From NCBI GenBank assembly GCA_020912385.1, contig CP087211.1:992001-1056000 (forward strand): DNA of 64,000 nucleotides, written 5' to 3'. This DNA comes from Neofusicoccum parvum (Eukaryota; Ascomycota; Dothideomycetes; Botryosphaeriales; Botryosphaeriaceae). Numbering within the stretch: position 1 is the stretch's first letter; every line of letters begins with the position of its first letter. This document shows, one piece after another, positions 35,171 through 46,122 of the stretch. Position numbers and translations under genes: made by a program. The notes under the pieces are model-generated. The model saw only the letters and a program-made list of their open reading frames with translations, did no database searches and was not told where the DNA came from.

Positions 35171-35514
35171 CCACGCCTGATCCGAGCTGATAAGAATGAG
35201 CCAAATTACGTTCCTTGAGATCGAGCCGTAGGCCATCTGGGTACTGTGAACTGAAATGATTGGTGGGCCTTCTAACCGTGGCTGCTCTTTACAAACATGA
35301 ACAGTAATCTACACAGAGAGGAGGTTGATCATTGGCAAATGCAGTCGTCGTTGCGTGGGGCGCTAGTTGTGTTAAGTCACTCGTGACTCACGAGTGCGTC
35401 CTACGCCGCTTGTAGCCGACCTACCTGGTAAAGCTACTGAGGACAACAAGGAAGAGCAAATGAACTTTTAAGTATCGCGAAGCCCAGGAGTCTGTGGTTA
35501 GTCTTCAATCGAAA

Positions 35515-36717
35515 ATGCCTCCTCTATACGACCTCTCGACACTGGGCATCCACGGCGATGATTGGCTTGCAAAGAGCGCCGACATTGCACCTCCGTTGCA
35601 CGTTTCGACAACCTTCCGCTACTCCAGCAACCCGGATGAGCTTGGGACAGCCGAGCATGATGCTCCCTCCGTCGACGTCCCGCCCGTCTACTCGCGTATG
35701 GCCGCTCCGAACACAACACGCCTCGAAGCTGCTCTCTCAGCCGTGTTGAAAGGACATGCCGTGACGTATGCCAGTGGCCTAGCTGCATTCCACGCGATGA
35801 TGGTTTTACTTCGGCCCAACGTCGTTGCCATTGGACAGAGGGACGTTTCGGGGTACCATGGCTGCCACGGTGTGCTTGACCTCCTCAAGAAGCTCTACGG
35901 ATTGAAAATCGTGGACCTGAACGACGAGAAGAGTTGGGACGCGGCCGGGTTGGGTAAGGGAGACGTCGTGCATCTCGAAACGCCAATCAATCCTTCCGGC
36001 GAGGCGTTCAACATCAGGGCCTACGCGGACAAGGCACATGCACGCGGAGCGTACCTTACCGTCGACAGCACATTTGGACCGCCGACCTTGCAGAACCCGC
36101 TCGAGCACGGCGCCGACTGCGTGATGCATTCCGGCACCAAGTACCTCGGTGGCCACAGCGACATGTTGTGCGGCGTCCTTGTTGTGCCCGGAGCTCACCA
36201 GGAATGGTTTTGGGGATTGCGGAACGAGCGCATGTTCCTGGGCTCCACTCTGGGGAACATGGAGGGTTGGCTGGGCCTTCGGAGTCTGCGCACCCTCGAC
36301 CTGCGTGTCAAGCAGCAGAGCCGCAATGCCGAGAACCTCGTTTCCTGGCTGTATGAAATGGCCAATGCTGGGCCGTCAGTGGGCGATTCGGCCGCCGCTG
36401 TTGTCGCCAAAACCGTGTACCGCGTCCAGCATGCGAGTCTGCAGAAGGAAGACTTCGATTGGCTGCGGGTGCAAATGCCGAACGGCTTCGGACCGGTATT
36501 TGCGTTGTGGTTGAAGGATGAAGAAAGTGCGAAGCGCCTGCCCAGCAAGCTCAAGTTATTCCATCACGCGACAAGTGTGGGCGGTGTCGAGAGTCTGGTG
36601 GAGTGGAGGAGGATCAGTGACCCGAGCGTCGACCCTCGCTTGCTGCGGTTCTCAATCGGCGTGGAGAACTGGGAGGATCTGCGGGATGATCTTTTGCACG
36701 GGCTGAATGCGCTGTAG
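35515..36717 (+). CDS. Cys/Met-metabolism PLP-dependent enzyme (cystathionine gamma-synthase-like)
   Basis: Single-exon gene, 400 aa, starting at the first ATG (the frame is open further upstream, but only to a GTG at 35494). Fold-type I PLP enzyme of the trans-sulfuration family. The Schiff-base lysine lies in HSGTKYLGGHSD (about K209); the ring-binding aspartate is in VDSTFGPP (about D184); the phosphate-binding region is TYASGLAAFHAMM. The C-terminal FSIGVENWEDLRDDL is the usual ending of this family. It could be a cystathionine gamma-synthase, a beta/gamma-lyase or a paralogue of unknown substrate; motif data do not decide. It is the first intact gene right of the gene-poor region and shares no obvious pathway with its neighbours. 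Confidence 0.88.
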   Translation: MPPLYDLSTLGIHGDDWLAKSADIAPPLHVSTTFRYSSNPDELGTAEHDAPSVDVPPVYSRMAAPNTTRLEAALSAVLKGHAVTYASGLAAFHAMMVLLRPNVVAIGQRDVSGYHGCHGVLDLLKKLYGLKIVDLNDEKSWDAAGLGKGDVVHLETPINPSGEAFNIRAYADKAHARGAYLTVDSTFGPPTLQNPLEHGADCVMHSGTKYLGGHSDMLCGVLVVPGAHQEWFWGLRNERMFLGSTLGNMEGWLGLRSLRTLDLRVKQQSRNAENLVSWLYEMANAGPSVGDSAAAVVAKTVYRVQHASLQKEDFDWLRVQMPNGFGPVFALWLKDEESAKRLPSKLKLFHHATSVGGVESLVEWRRISDPSVDPRLLRFSIGVENWEDLRDDLLHGLNAL

Positions 36718-36982
36718 AGTGGGGAGATGCAGCGCGACAAGTACTCGGCGAGGAGACTTGTGTTTCTGCGACCTCACTTGCTCCGGATTGAACTAGTCTC
36801 AGACAGGAAGCATTCGCTCTACTCCTGACGAAATCTGCAACACCCATGTGAGCGCGGCCTGATTGGACTCCGCAGAGCCCGGCGCGGCAGGCTAGCGTCG
36901 GCCGGGCCGGGGCCATGAATCGCAGACTCTTCAAATAAGCATCCCCAGACGCTCGACGGGGCCGGGCGGCTCAACCGCAGCC

Positions 36983-38416
36983 ATGCTGTCCGGCATGGGC
37001 GACAGGTTCTCCCGCCGGTTCCCGGACGAGCACCTGCTGACGCTGGACCACGAAACGGACGACAACGGCTGGATCCTCGGGACGGCGCAGACGGGCAACA
37101 ACACGCACTTCGCGAGCCAGTGGATCCAGTGCTCCTACAGCCTCTCGGGCGGGTACGGGCCGACGCTGCGGTACATCTACTACGTGTTCGTGGCGCTGGC
37201 GGTGCTGTCGCGGCGCATCACCTGGCTGACGACGGCGGCGCTGGGGCTGGTGATGACGTACAGCTCGGCGGCGGCGGTGCACGCGGTGCTGCTGGCGGCG
37301 GTGCGCAAGCGGATGCCGCGCGCGGACGAGCTGCTGCAGAACCCGAGCTGGCAGGTGGCGCAGGTGGCGGGGCCGTGGAGGCGGCAGATTGACGACGCCG
37401 GGCTGCGCAGCGGCGCCGACATGTGGATCCCGCTGCTGCCGATGGCGTGGGACAACGACGCGGACCCGGTGCTGGCGATTGTCGGCGCGGCGTTCCTGGT
37501 GCTGCTGCCGATGCACATCTGGTCGTCGACGCTGCGGCGGTCGCGGTCCAAGGCGCTGGTGGCCATCTGGGGCTGCCTGCTGCTGATGGGGCTGGTGGCC
37601 GCCTGCGTCAACGCGCAGTACGTGTGGCAGTGGACCTTCCCGCAGCTGCGCTTCTGCCCCGTCGACGCCCACGACCCGCTGCCGATGACCAACGCCGTCG
37701 CGGACCCGTACGCCACCGGCAAGCACTGGGTGCGCGGCGACCCGTACCGCTGGAACCGCGTCGTGGGCGACCACTTCGTGCACCGCAACCTGACCGCCGT
37801 CTTCCCGACCCACTGCATCTACCCGTGCTTCGGCTTCAGCTGGCCGCTGCGGGACCCGGACGAGATCAAAGTCAACCCGTGGAGCTACGGCTGGAAGGCC
37901 GACACCGACGTGGCCGACACCATGTTCAACCTGACCGTCACGCTGGTCATCTCCTCGTGCGTCGCCAACCTGAGCCTGGTCGTCATGGGACGGCTGCCCG
38001 GCTGGAAGGAGTGGAAGCATCTGGGAGTGCCGGCCCTTGCGCGCAAGGTGCGAACGGACCTGTCCCGGAAACGGCCGTCGACGCTGCTCACGCTGGGCCA
38101 TGGTGCGCTCGTCTGCTGGATCGTCCTGGTCTACCTGTACGCGCTGGTCGTCAGCCCTCTTTCGCTCCTGTTCTTTGTCGGCTACACCGAGTGGCTCATG
38201 TGGAATGCGGATGCCGGGGCTGAGAGCTTCAAGCATGTTGGTCAGTGGGGATCTCTCATTGGGGCTGTTATGGTTCTGGGGGCGGGGATAGTGTCGGTCG
38301 TGACCGAGAGCTTCTGGTACAAAAGGGGAGCAGTGCGCGAGGAGGTGCTGGAGTTGGGCGAAACAGAACGACCCGAAACATACGCAGCAGCGAAGAGGGA
38401 TCCTGGAGGGACTTGA
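36983..38416 (+). CDS. Polytopic membrane protein of unknown function
   Basis: Single exon, 477 aa, very GC-rich codon use. About eight hydrophobic spans: two to three near residues 65-110, then around 165-185 (AIVGAAFLVLLPMHIW), 195-215, 312-335, two near 370-410 and one near 425-445. Between the third group and the middle is an extracellular-looking loop with paired cysteines (LRFCPVDAHD, THCIYPCFGF). The N-terminus is hydrophilic; the tail is charged. It resembles uncharacterised ascomycete integral membrane proteins; I do not recognise a named family. Its stop lies 75 bp from the convergent NTE1 stop. Confidence 0.75.
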   Translation: MLSGMGDRFSRRFPDEHLLTLDHETDDNGWILGTAQTGNNTHFASQWIQCSYSLSGGYGPTLRYIYYVFVALAVLSRRITWLTTAALGLVMTYSSAAAVHAVLLAAVRKRMPRADELLQNPSWQVAQVAGPWRRQIDDAGLRSGADMWIPLLPMAWDNDADPVLAIVGAAFLVLLPMHIWSSTLRRSRSKALVAIWGCLLLMGLVAACVNAQYVWQWTFPQLRFCPVDAHDPLPMTNAVADPYATGKHWVRGDPYRWNRVVGDHFVHRNLTAVFPTHCIYPCFGFSWPLRDPDEIKVNPWSYGWKADTDVADTMFNLTVTLVISSCVANLSLVVMGRLPGWKEWKHLGVPALARKVRTDLSRKRPSTLLTLGHGALVCWIVLVYLYALVVSPLSLLFFVGYTEWLMWNADAGAESFKHVGQWGSLIGAVMVLGAGIVSVVTESFWYKRGAVREEVLELGETERPETYAAAKRDPGGT

Positions 38417-38491
38417 CTGCAATGACAATCTTCTGTCACATGTACAATACGGCTGTATTAATCGTCCATGGCATTCCAGTCGTGTCGTCAT

Positions 38492-41400
38492 CTAAATACT
38501 TGCCCTACGTGGTGCCATGGTTCTACGCAATTGCCTCTCCTTCTCACCTTCCTCAACTCCTCCCAATTCTCCCTCATCCCGTAGCTTGCCCAAGAATTCC
38601 TTGCCGAACCTGTACCCGACATCGTGAATCTCGTCAAACTTGCCGAAATCCAGAGTCCCGTAAGCATCGATTGGTGGCCGCATGTACCTGCAACCCTTTG
38701 TGCTCTTTGCACGCTCAAGAGCGTCGACACTGCTGACGTACGCAAGACGAGCCTGGATTTCGCTGAGGGTGGGCGGGTTGGGATAGGGACTAAAAGGATT
38801 CCAGCGATTGAGAAAAGCCCAGAACCCGGAGAGACTGTCGCCAAATTGCTGGGGAGTATCATCATCAAGCGAGCCGACATCGACGGCAAAGATTGTGTCA
38901 GCACCAAGAGCCCTCATGTGCGCGACGGTGAGATTGTCAACGTAGCCCCCGTCGACCAGCATGTTGCCCTCGTCGCAGAGTGGCGGAACAAGGCCTGCCA
39001 GACTCATCGATGCACGGACATAGCGCCAGACGTAGCCAGAGGTGTGGATCTCCGAGCGGGACCGCGAGATGTTGGTTGTGTTGCAGTAAAACTCGAGCCA
39101 AAAGTCCTCGATTTGACCGTTGCCGAAAGTCTTGAAAATGCCGCGGTTGAACTCGTGGCCGGTGGTGTATGAAGCGCTGCGGGTGTTAGCAACGTCAAGA
39201 TGGCGGACGCTATACTCACGATGGATAAGTCAGGTCCAGAGCAAACCGCCACATGCTAGCCATCCGCCCGGCAAACTTCTTGACACGTCCGTACATGGGC
39301 ACGACATCCGCATCCCAAGCATAGAGTGCGCCGACGAAACTGCCAATGGATGTACCTCCGACAATGTCAATTGGAATTCCCGCCTCCTCCATGGCTCGGA
39401 TAATGCCAACATGTGCAAAGCCTCTGGCTCCACCACCGCCGAGGACCAACCCCACAGACTTTCCGCACAGTCGTCGCGCCAGCCTGTGAAAGTCGCCTTT
39501 GTACGGAGTGTCGGCAGAGTAAAGAGGTGTCTGACGCACGCGTTTGGAAGTATACTTTTGAATCTCCGCCTGTAGGACCTGGACACGTTGCTTGAGTGCA
39601 GTGCCAAACCGACGATGTGTGGGGTGGATTGGTTCTGGTGCAGTGCGGAACGACATTTGAATGTGGTGGTGACTTCCGTTGATCCACATGCGATTGCGCA
39701 GCCATTTCCGTGTCAAACCAGGGGGACAGTAGCGTTCTGAATGCAGCAGCACAAGTTCTTTCCTTGCCGTCGTCTTTGTGGTTAGAAGAAAGCGCTCGTA
39801 CTCACCAATGGCTGGTGATCCATCTGCCAGACCGACAAGGAGAATGCAATCGGCTTGAGAAATGCATGTCTGAGTCCATGGGGACTTGACGTTGGTGTCA
39901 GCCACGTAGAGCACCAAGCTATACTTTTCCTCCAGATCTGCGAGATACTGCGACAGCTTGAGTTTGCCCATGCGACTGAATGCATGTCTTCCAAGATGGT
40001 TGAGGATGGCTGCCTGGTTGAGCGATACGACTCTGTTGGGCAGGCCAATCTGATGGAGAGCATTCACCAATCTGCTGGCGAATTCAACCACAGGTATTCC
40101 TCCAGTGACGGGAAGGACGGCAACAGTCCGGAGGTTGGTGGTCGAAGAAACATTGTTTTTGACGGCAGCATTGCGCTCAGTTCCCTGCTCGTGAAGTGGA
40201 TCCTCCATCAAGGAGCGCATACGACTCGCAATGATCTTCGAAATCTTTATGGTGATGCCTGGATGTTCGAGTGCAAGACTGTTGAATAGAGTCTTCGGAA
40301 ACTTGGCCACCTCTGTGTCTCGAATGGCGTGCAAAGAAGCAGGTCTGGTTGATTCCGTCAAGACCTCAAGCTCTCCTACACTGTCTCCCTGACCATACTC
40401 GCCAGTGACCTTCATGCCCTTTTCCTCCGTCTCTTGAATTGCACGTAAACGCCCATTCAACACAATGTAGATGGAGTCGCTTTCGTCACCCTGGTTGTAG
40501 ATGATTTGCCCCGTATTGACCTGCACCCATTCAAGTGCAAAGTCAATGTGTAGAATCATCCGCGGTAGTAGTGTGGTCAAGCGTTTTGCCATTGTCAACA
40601 AGACAACTGGATATCTGTCCGCAATCCTTTCAATGGAAGCACGCGGCAGAAAACCAACATAGACGTCTGTTTTGGCCACGACATCAATAAAGGACCTGTA
40701 CGAGGAGACTGTTCCCAAGTAACCGGCCAGACCGCCAGGTTTGGTGAGAAAAAGGCTCTTCCTGTGCTGCTTCTTCTTTTTGTTAGACTCAGGGCGAGAT
40801 CCGGCCCCTCCAACGGATGAATTGGTCGGTGTCTTGTTTAGACTGCCACCGAATAGTTCACCAGGCTCAAGCCCTGAAGAATGATCCGTAGGGAAAGAAC
40901 CAAGGATGTCGGAATCGCGGTCCTTCTCATCCACGGGCATGCCGACATCCAAGAAACCGTCAATGACATAGTACAGACCAGGATTACGTTCACCCTGCTC
41001 AACCAAGACTGATCCTTTGGGAAAAAAGACAATTTCAACATCATTGACGAGTTCCTCATGAATGCTTCTGCTGTTGGTGGCGCTGATGGCAGAAAGAGGG
41101 ATCGAGGTCACTGATTCAGTGTCTGCCTCTACCGATCCTTCAAAAGGATCTATGAAACCAAAGGCGTTGCTGAAAACAGCCTTTTGACGTTTCGTATCAA
41201 ACGATACCAATCGTGGTGATTGTTCGACTGAATCCGTTTTGGGGACCACGTTTCGGGTGTTGGTCAACCCAATGGCCTTTAGCATACAATCGAGGACGGA
41301 TTCACGGAAGAAAGCATCTTCATCAATCGACTCTTGACGTTGAAGAGGAATACGGCCACTGGTATGAGCAAATGGGTTGAAAGATCCAGAATCCAATGGC

Positions 41401-43224
41401 GTACGGCTGTCCCGCTTTTGAGGTGCTGGAGAAAATGGCTGGGAAAAGCTGCTCATACGTCCGCGACTGTTGCGTGGGAAGTGATGATTTGTCAACAAGT
41501 CTCCTGTATAGTTGTTAGTGATGCACAAAGTATACAGATAATTAGTACTTACCCGCACTCACACCTTGCCGATCCTGATCACGAGGACTCATTGTAGCAC
41601 TTCTTTGAGGAGCTGGTTCCGTTGGAGCTGCTGAAGTAGGACGAATAGAAGTTAACCGGGTATGGACATCTCTTCTCAGACCACTTCCAGATCTCTTGCG
41701 GTGAGAAGCAGGATTATGGAGAGCAATGCCTTTCATTCCATCCTCGTCACCGATCCGTTCTCTTTCCTAAAACCCAGTCAGCACAGCAGTGAAAAGTAAA
41801 ACAATCTGCACCCACCTTTGCAAACTTGTCCTTTAGCCTCTGAAGAGCGGCATCTCGAAGAAATCCTGGAAGATCATACGTGGTGTACTTGTTCATGAGA
41901 CGTTCAATATGCAAAACTTCACTTGTCAACCCTAGATAGGCGTGACCGGTTGATAGCGTCACTCGTTGAAGTCGGGTGAGAATGACCTGTATGATGTGGG
42001 CGGTTGCTCTGGGATAGATGCGTGTTAGGCGCTTGAAAGCTGTGGCCGGGATAATGGCAATGGTGGTGTCGACAGTGGCCCTTGCAACAATATCTGGATG
42101 GGCAGATTTGAGTTTCCTGGATCTTGACTCGCTTGCTTTGCGGGACTTTGTTTCCTCGTACTGCTCTTGGTCGGTGTCGAGAGAGAGGGAAGGAACTCGA
42201 GGTAGTCGACCGCTGGCAGTGGGACTGGTAATGGTGGAAGCACGGCGAGCATTTCTAAGCTCAGACCTTGGAGACATCTGAGGCATCTGTTGGGGACTGC
42301 TAGTGAAGTTTTCAGATTGAGGAGTCACTGAGCCAGGCATTGGCTGTGAATCTGAACGTTGAAAGCGGGGACCACCGGCCGTTGGAGGAGCGGAATCTAT
42401 GCCCTGGTCTTCGTCATGGCGGAGCTTGATATCCTCTGTGAAGAGCGAGAGAATGGAAAACAAGGACGACATGGGGGCGCCGTTCTTAACCTCAGTCAAG
42501 AGCTGGTAGCCCTGCTGATGCCCCCCGACGTCTCCGTCCTCGTCATCAGAACTGGTGCCGGAGATTCCCGAGTCGTAGGTGGACTCATCGCGGTTGGACT
42601 TTACAAAAATCTGTACCAAGCCATCGACGACCAAACAGAAGCCCTTCTCCTCCTCCAACAGCAGTGTTTCGCCGGCAATCAGCTTGCGGGTTTGCATGGT
42701 CCGGGTCAACTCGTGGAAAACGGGTCGCTCGAGGTAGCCAAAGACTTTGATGGCGCTGAGAAACTCATCGAGGTAGTTGGACAAGCCGCGTTTCGAGTCG
42801 CCCTCCTGAGTGTCGGGAAAGACTTCGACGTGGGGTTCTTCGCGCTGGGGCTCCGGGGGCAAGCGGGTATACATGTTCAGGAAACGGTAGCGGACGAACC
42901 AGCTGACGGTGGAGCCAAAGGCGAGGAAGAGCAGCAGGCTAGGCGAATCAGCGGCAGTGTTCGGCAGAGTGCGACAGTGTCTTACAGAGTGGTTGCATTC
43001 ATGGTGACGGTCAAACTCATGGAGGCCAGGGTGAAGATCCATGTTGGCAACGTTATGGTGGTGAAGGTGATGATCCAGTACAGCAGGCCGGGGATGACCT
43101 TCACCGTGCCCAGCAGTATCCGGGCGAGGAGGCCGAAGTTGGAGGCGGGCGGTTGTGGGTCGGCGAGGGCGACGGAGGCCGCTTGGGACGCGTTCTGGGC
43201 CAGGGAGCTCATGCTGGACGACAT
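38492..43224 (-). CDS. NTE1: Lysophospholipase NTE1 (patatin-like, cyclic-nucleotide-binding domains)
   Basis: ER phosphatidylcholine deacylase. Five exons, 43224-42986, 42938-41816, 41766-41553, 41503-39220 and 39176-38492, give 1514 aa, the normal fungal NTE1 size. Introns are 43-49 nt; junctions rebuild [27 protein letters not shown] and [13 protein letters not shown]. The N-terminus has two hydrophobic spans (about 30-100). Two cNMP-binding-like domains follow, with Ser-rich disordered linkers between; the second contains [20 protein letters not shown]. The patatin domain has [11 protein letters not shown] near 1210, GTSIGS (catalytic serine) near 1242 and DGGYVDN (catalytic Asp) near 1357. 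It diverges from ARP9 across 296 bp. Confidence 0.96.
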
Positions 43225-43520
43225 GGCGGAGCCTGCGAGAGCACCTGCGCAGGGCAACAGGAGACCAGGACAGCTATGGCGAACGGCAGCTTGGGCGCAT
43301 CGTCTCGGCGGGGCAGAGGTGGTCGGCGTCGGGGCTCCAAGCTGGGGCAGCTCTCGTCCAACAGCTTGGACCACGACTGCTCGAGCTTGGGCCACAACAC
43401 GCCCCGGCCGCGCAGGCACGACTTTCCCACGCCGACGCGACCGCCCAGCCCGCGCATCGCGACTTCGCAGCCCTCACACCCGCCCATTCCTCCGCTCCCC
43501 ACCCCCGCGGCCCCGCAACC
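43225..43520. promoter_or_regulatory. Divergent NTE1 / ARP9 promoter
   Basis: A 296-bp gap between the two start codons, with a pyrimidine-rich run (plus strand) just before the ARP9 ATG. No TATA box is seen, as expected for housekeeping genes. Confidence 0.5.
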
Positions 43521-45563
43521 ATGCCGCCCTTCAAAGATGAGCAGATCATCGTGCGTTGCTCTCCTCCGTCTCCCTCCGCTGCAGCTGACTGGCTCCCAGA
43601 TCATTGCGCCCGGCTCGCAAACCACCCTCGCCCAGCTCGGCCTGCCCGAGTCGCTCACCCCCGCGCGTTTGCGCGTGAGGTCGCGCATGTTCCAGGCGGA
43701 AAAGGACGGCGAATGGGAGCCCTACAAGGTCCGCCGGAAGGATGGCGGCAAGCCCGAGGAGCAGGACGAGATCAGGGACATGCAAAAGACCCTGGGCGAG
43801 GCCGACGACGAGGTCATCTACGAGGAGGACCACATCTCAGACGAGGGCGCCGTGTGGCCAATGGAAGAGGGTCGCATTGTCAATTGGCCGTGCTTCTTTG
43901 CCCTCATGACCCACGTCTACAACACCCTCAACCCGCCGTTCCATACTCCCATCCTGCTGATTGGCCAGCCGGCATGGACTCCCAAGGAAAAGGAGAGGCT
44001 CACTCAGTTCTTCTTTGAAAAGTTCAAGATGCCCGCCTTTACCATCATGGATTCGGCAACCGCCATAGCCTACGCATACGGCGCCTCGAGTGCCACGGTG
44101 GTCGACGTGGGCTTCCAGAAATCAGATGTCACTGCCATCAGCGACTTCATAATGCACGAGACTGGCAGGGCCATTGCAATTCCCGAATGCGGCGGCGATG
44201 CCATGACGCGGCGTCTTTTGGAGTTGCTGAAGCCCAGGGGACTGAACTGGGAAATGTGCGAGCAGCTGAAAAAGAACCCCATCTGCGAGATCCTGCCTCC
44301 CAACACCCCTTTGCCGGGCTCTGGGGAGAACAGTGGGGATGGCGTCACCAACCCTGCAGCTGCCGCATCGACTGGCGCGACAGGCTCTGGCCCGGATGCC
44401 GCCGCAGCCATAGGAAATGCTCCCCGTGGCCCGGGTTTGGACACTGAAGTCGGAGACGAGGGCAAGGAAGATGAGGAGAGTGAGGGTGTTCTCGACGTGG
44501 CAAGCATCGTCACAAGCGGCAAGATGAACGAGCTTCTGGCCAAAAAGGAAAAGGAAAAGCAAGAAAAGGCTGCGGCCAAGAAAAAGGGTGCCGATACTGC
44601 TAAAGAGGCTGCCAACAAGCCCATGCGGTTGCCCAATGCCAAGAGAGAAAAGGCAACATTCATGTACGAGGACCATGCGTTGCTCAATGCGCTCAAGGAT
44701 ACCACAAGTGGCCAGAAGCTGGCCGAGGCCGCGGCAGCATTGGACGAGGGACCCCAGCGGAAGGGTGCAGACGGAGATTCAGGTCAGAACGACCCGATGA
44801 CGGGTGTCGAGATCAACGGTGCGTTGGCATCGCTCTCGGGATCCCGTGGCCCGATCCGTCGAGAGATTGAGGTGGGGGTTGAGCGGTTCCAAGCCGCAAG
44901 TGGAGGAGTCTTGGAGCGCCTGGCAGATGCCATTTACCGTACCGTTGCCTCTGTTGAAGAGGTCAACAAGCGAAGCGAGCTTTGGGATTCCCTCATCATT
45001 GTAGGCAATGGCGCCAAGATTAGAGGTAAGTCTGACAGTCCACCGTCTGTGCATGTACTAAACGACCATCAGGATTCAAGGAAGCCCTCGTTGCAATCCT
45101 CCAGACCAAGTACCTCATCTCTCCTTCGTCAGCAACCATCTTCACATCCGAGCTTCCGTCCAACCTCTCAACACCCACGGCCACTGGTGCCAACACGCCC
45201 CAACATCCCGGCCTTCAGCCCAGCAGCAGCGGTGTTAACCCGCTACTCTATGCAGCCACCACAGCACAGAACCCGCAGATGATGCATGCAAGCCAGGGCT
45301 CAACACCAGGCCCGATGAGTGGCATGCACTCGCACAACACACATTCGTCGCACGGACAGTCGCCGACAAGCATCAAACTGGTCAAGGCGCCAGAGTACTT
45401 TCCAGAGTGGAAGGAAGTCGGCATGGACGAGGCCATGTTCCTGGGAGCACAGGTTGCAGCAAAGGTCCTTTTCATCGTGGACCAAGGACTTGGCCAGGGC
45501 TACATGACGCGGACAGACTACAACGACCAGGGACCATCGGGCATCCGGGATGTGTGCATGTAA
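43521..45563 (+). CDS. arp9: Actin-related protein Arp9 (SWI/SNF-RSC remodeller subunit)
   Basis: Exons 43521-43550, 43600-45025 and 45073-45563 give 648 aa. The first exon codes only ten residues (MPPFKDEQII) and joins IIAPGSQTTLAQLGLPESL, the typical fungal Arp9 start, across a 49-nt intron; the last intron (47 nt) sits in the actin motif KIRG/FKEALVAIL. Actin-fold landmarks are TPILLIGQPAWTPKEKERL, ATVVDVGFQKSDVTAI and LIIVGNGAKIRG. A low-complexity Ala/Gly and Lys/Glu-rich insert (about 265-390) interrupts the fold, and a Pro/Ser/Gln-rich loop precedes the C-terminal block KAPEYFPEWKEVG. Nuclear chromatin-remodelling role by family. Confidence 0.9.
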
Positions 45564-46122
45564 AAGGATCTTGGGCGGAGGCTTGGAGCTTGAGGAGTTT
45601 GGCGGAATGGGATTGCGGGACGGATTGGTTCAGGATAGAGCAATTGTACGACTACTATTTATGGCACCCAAAAGTGATACCAGAAATGCATTATCGGCAG
45701 TGCCGGAACGTTCGGCGATGTGGTTCGGCGATGCGGTTCGGATGGTTGTTTTGGGCAATTTCCGGCGTGCGTGCCGGGGGCATGCCGCCAATTGAAGTGA
45801 TACTGCAGAGCGCATGCCCAAAAGAGCCGGCTCGGGGCAGGCGGCGGCACCGATCTGACGTGAGGGGCGCCGGACAGGCTGGGGATTTGGTCGCGCCTCG
45901 GATGCGGAGGGCCGCGGTGGGATCGCAGCGCACGTCCGAGGTTGTTCTCAACACTGCACCGTAGCCGTAGGTACAATGGCTCTTTCACCAACCGACTATC
46001 GGACAGAAGGAAATGGATCGTCTGAGCAATTTCGCCCTCATCAGCGCGGCCTGTTGCACAGCAGCTTTTGCCCTCGCCCATCCCTCAGCAGCGCCGCCGC
46101 CTAGTCGCCCAACGCCCGGCAG
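45564..46122. other. Intergenic, ARP9 to pantothenate kinase
   Basis: 559 bp between two co-oriented genes. No gene or clear element seen; it must hold the ARP9 terminator and the kinase promoter. Confidence 0.4.

Larger units (their letters stand above)
27480..35480. other. 8-kb gene-poor region
   Basis: Only short, inconsistent frames on both strands; none gives a recognisable domain. The longest plus-strand frame, 30341-31090 (249 aa), has no family features and I do not call it. Scattered within are a 24-bp repeat near 29063, a possible secreted peptide at 29689, three copies of GGTGAGTCGC between 31566 and 32091, imperfect repeats of the phrase CCGTTTCCCGCCTCACTTC around 33170-33280, and a decayed coiled-coil frame at 34240-35170. 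An ATCAGATAA motif at 31437 has no supported gene nearby. Confidence 0.5.

Noticed and set aside
35494..35514. Upstream extension of the PLP enzyme
   Set aside because: Begins with GTG; the in-frame ATG at 35515 is the natural eukaryotic start.
36971..38491. 506-aa minus-strand frame
   Set aside because: Antisense to the polytopic membrane protein, Arg/His/Gln-rich, overlapping the convergent gap.
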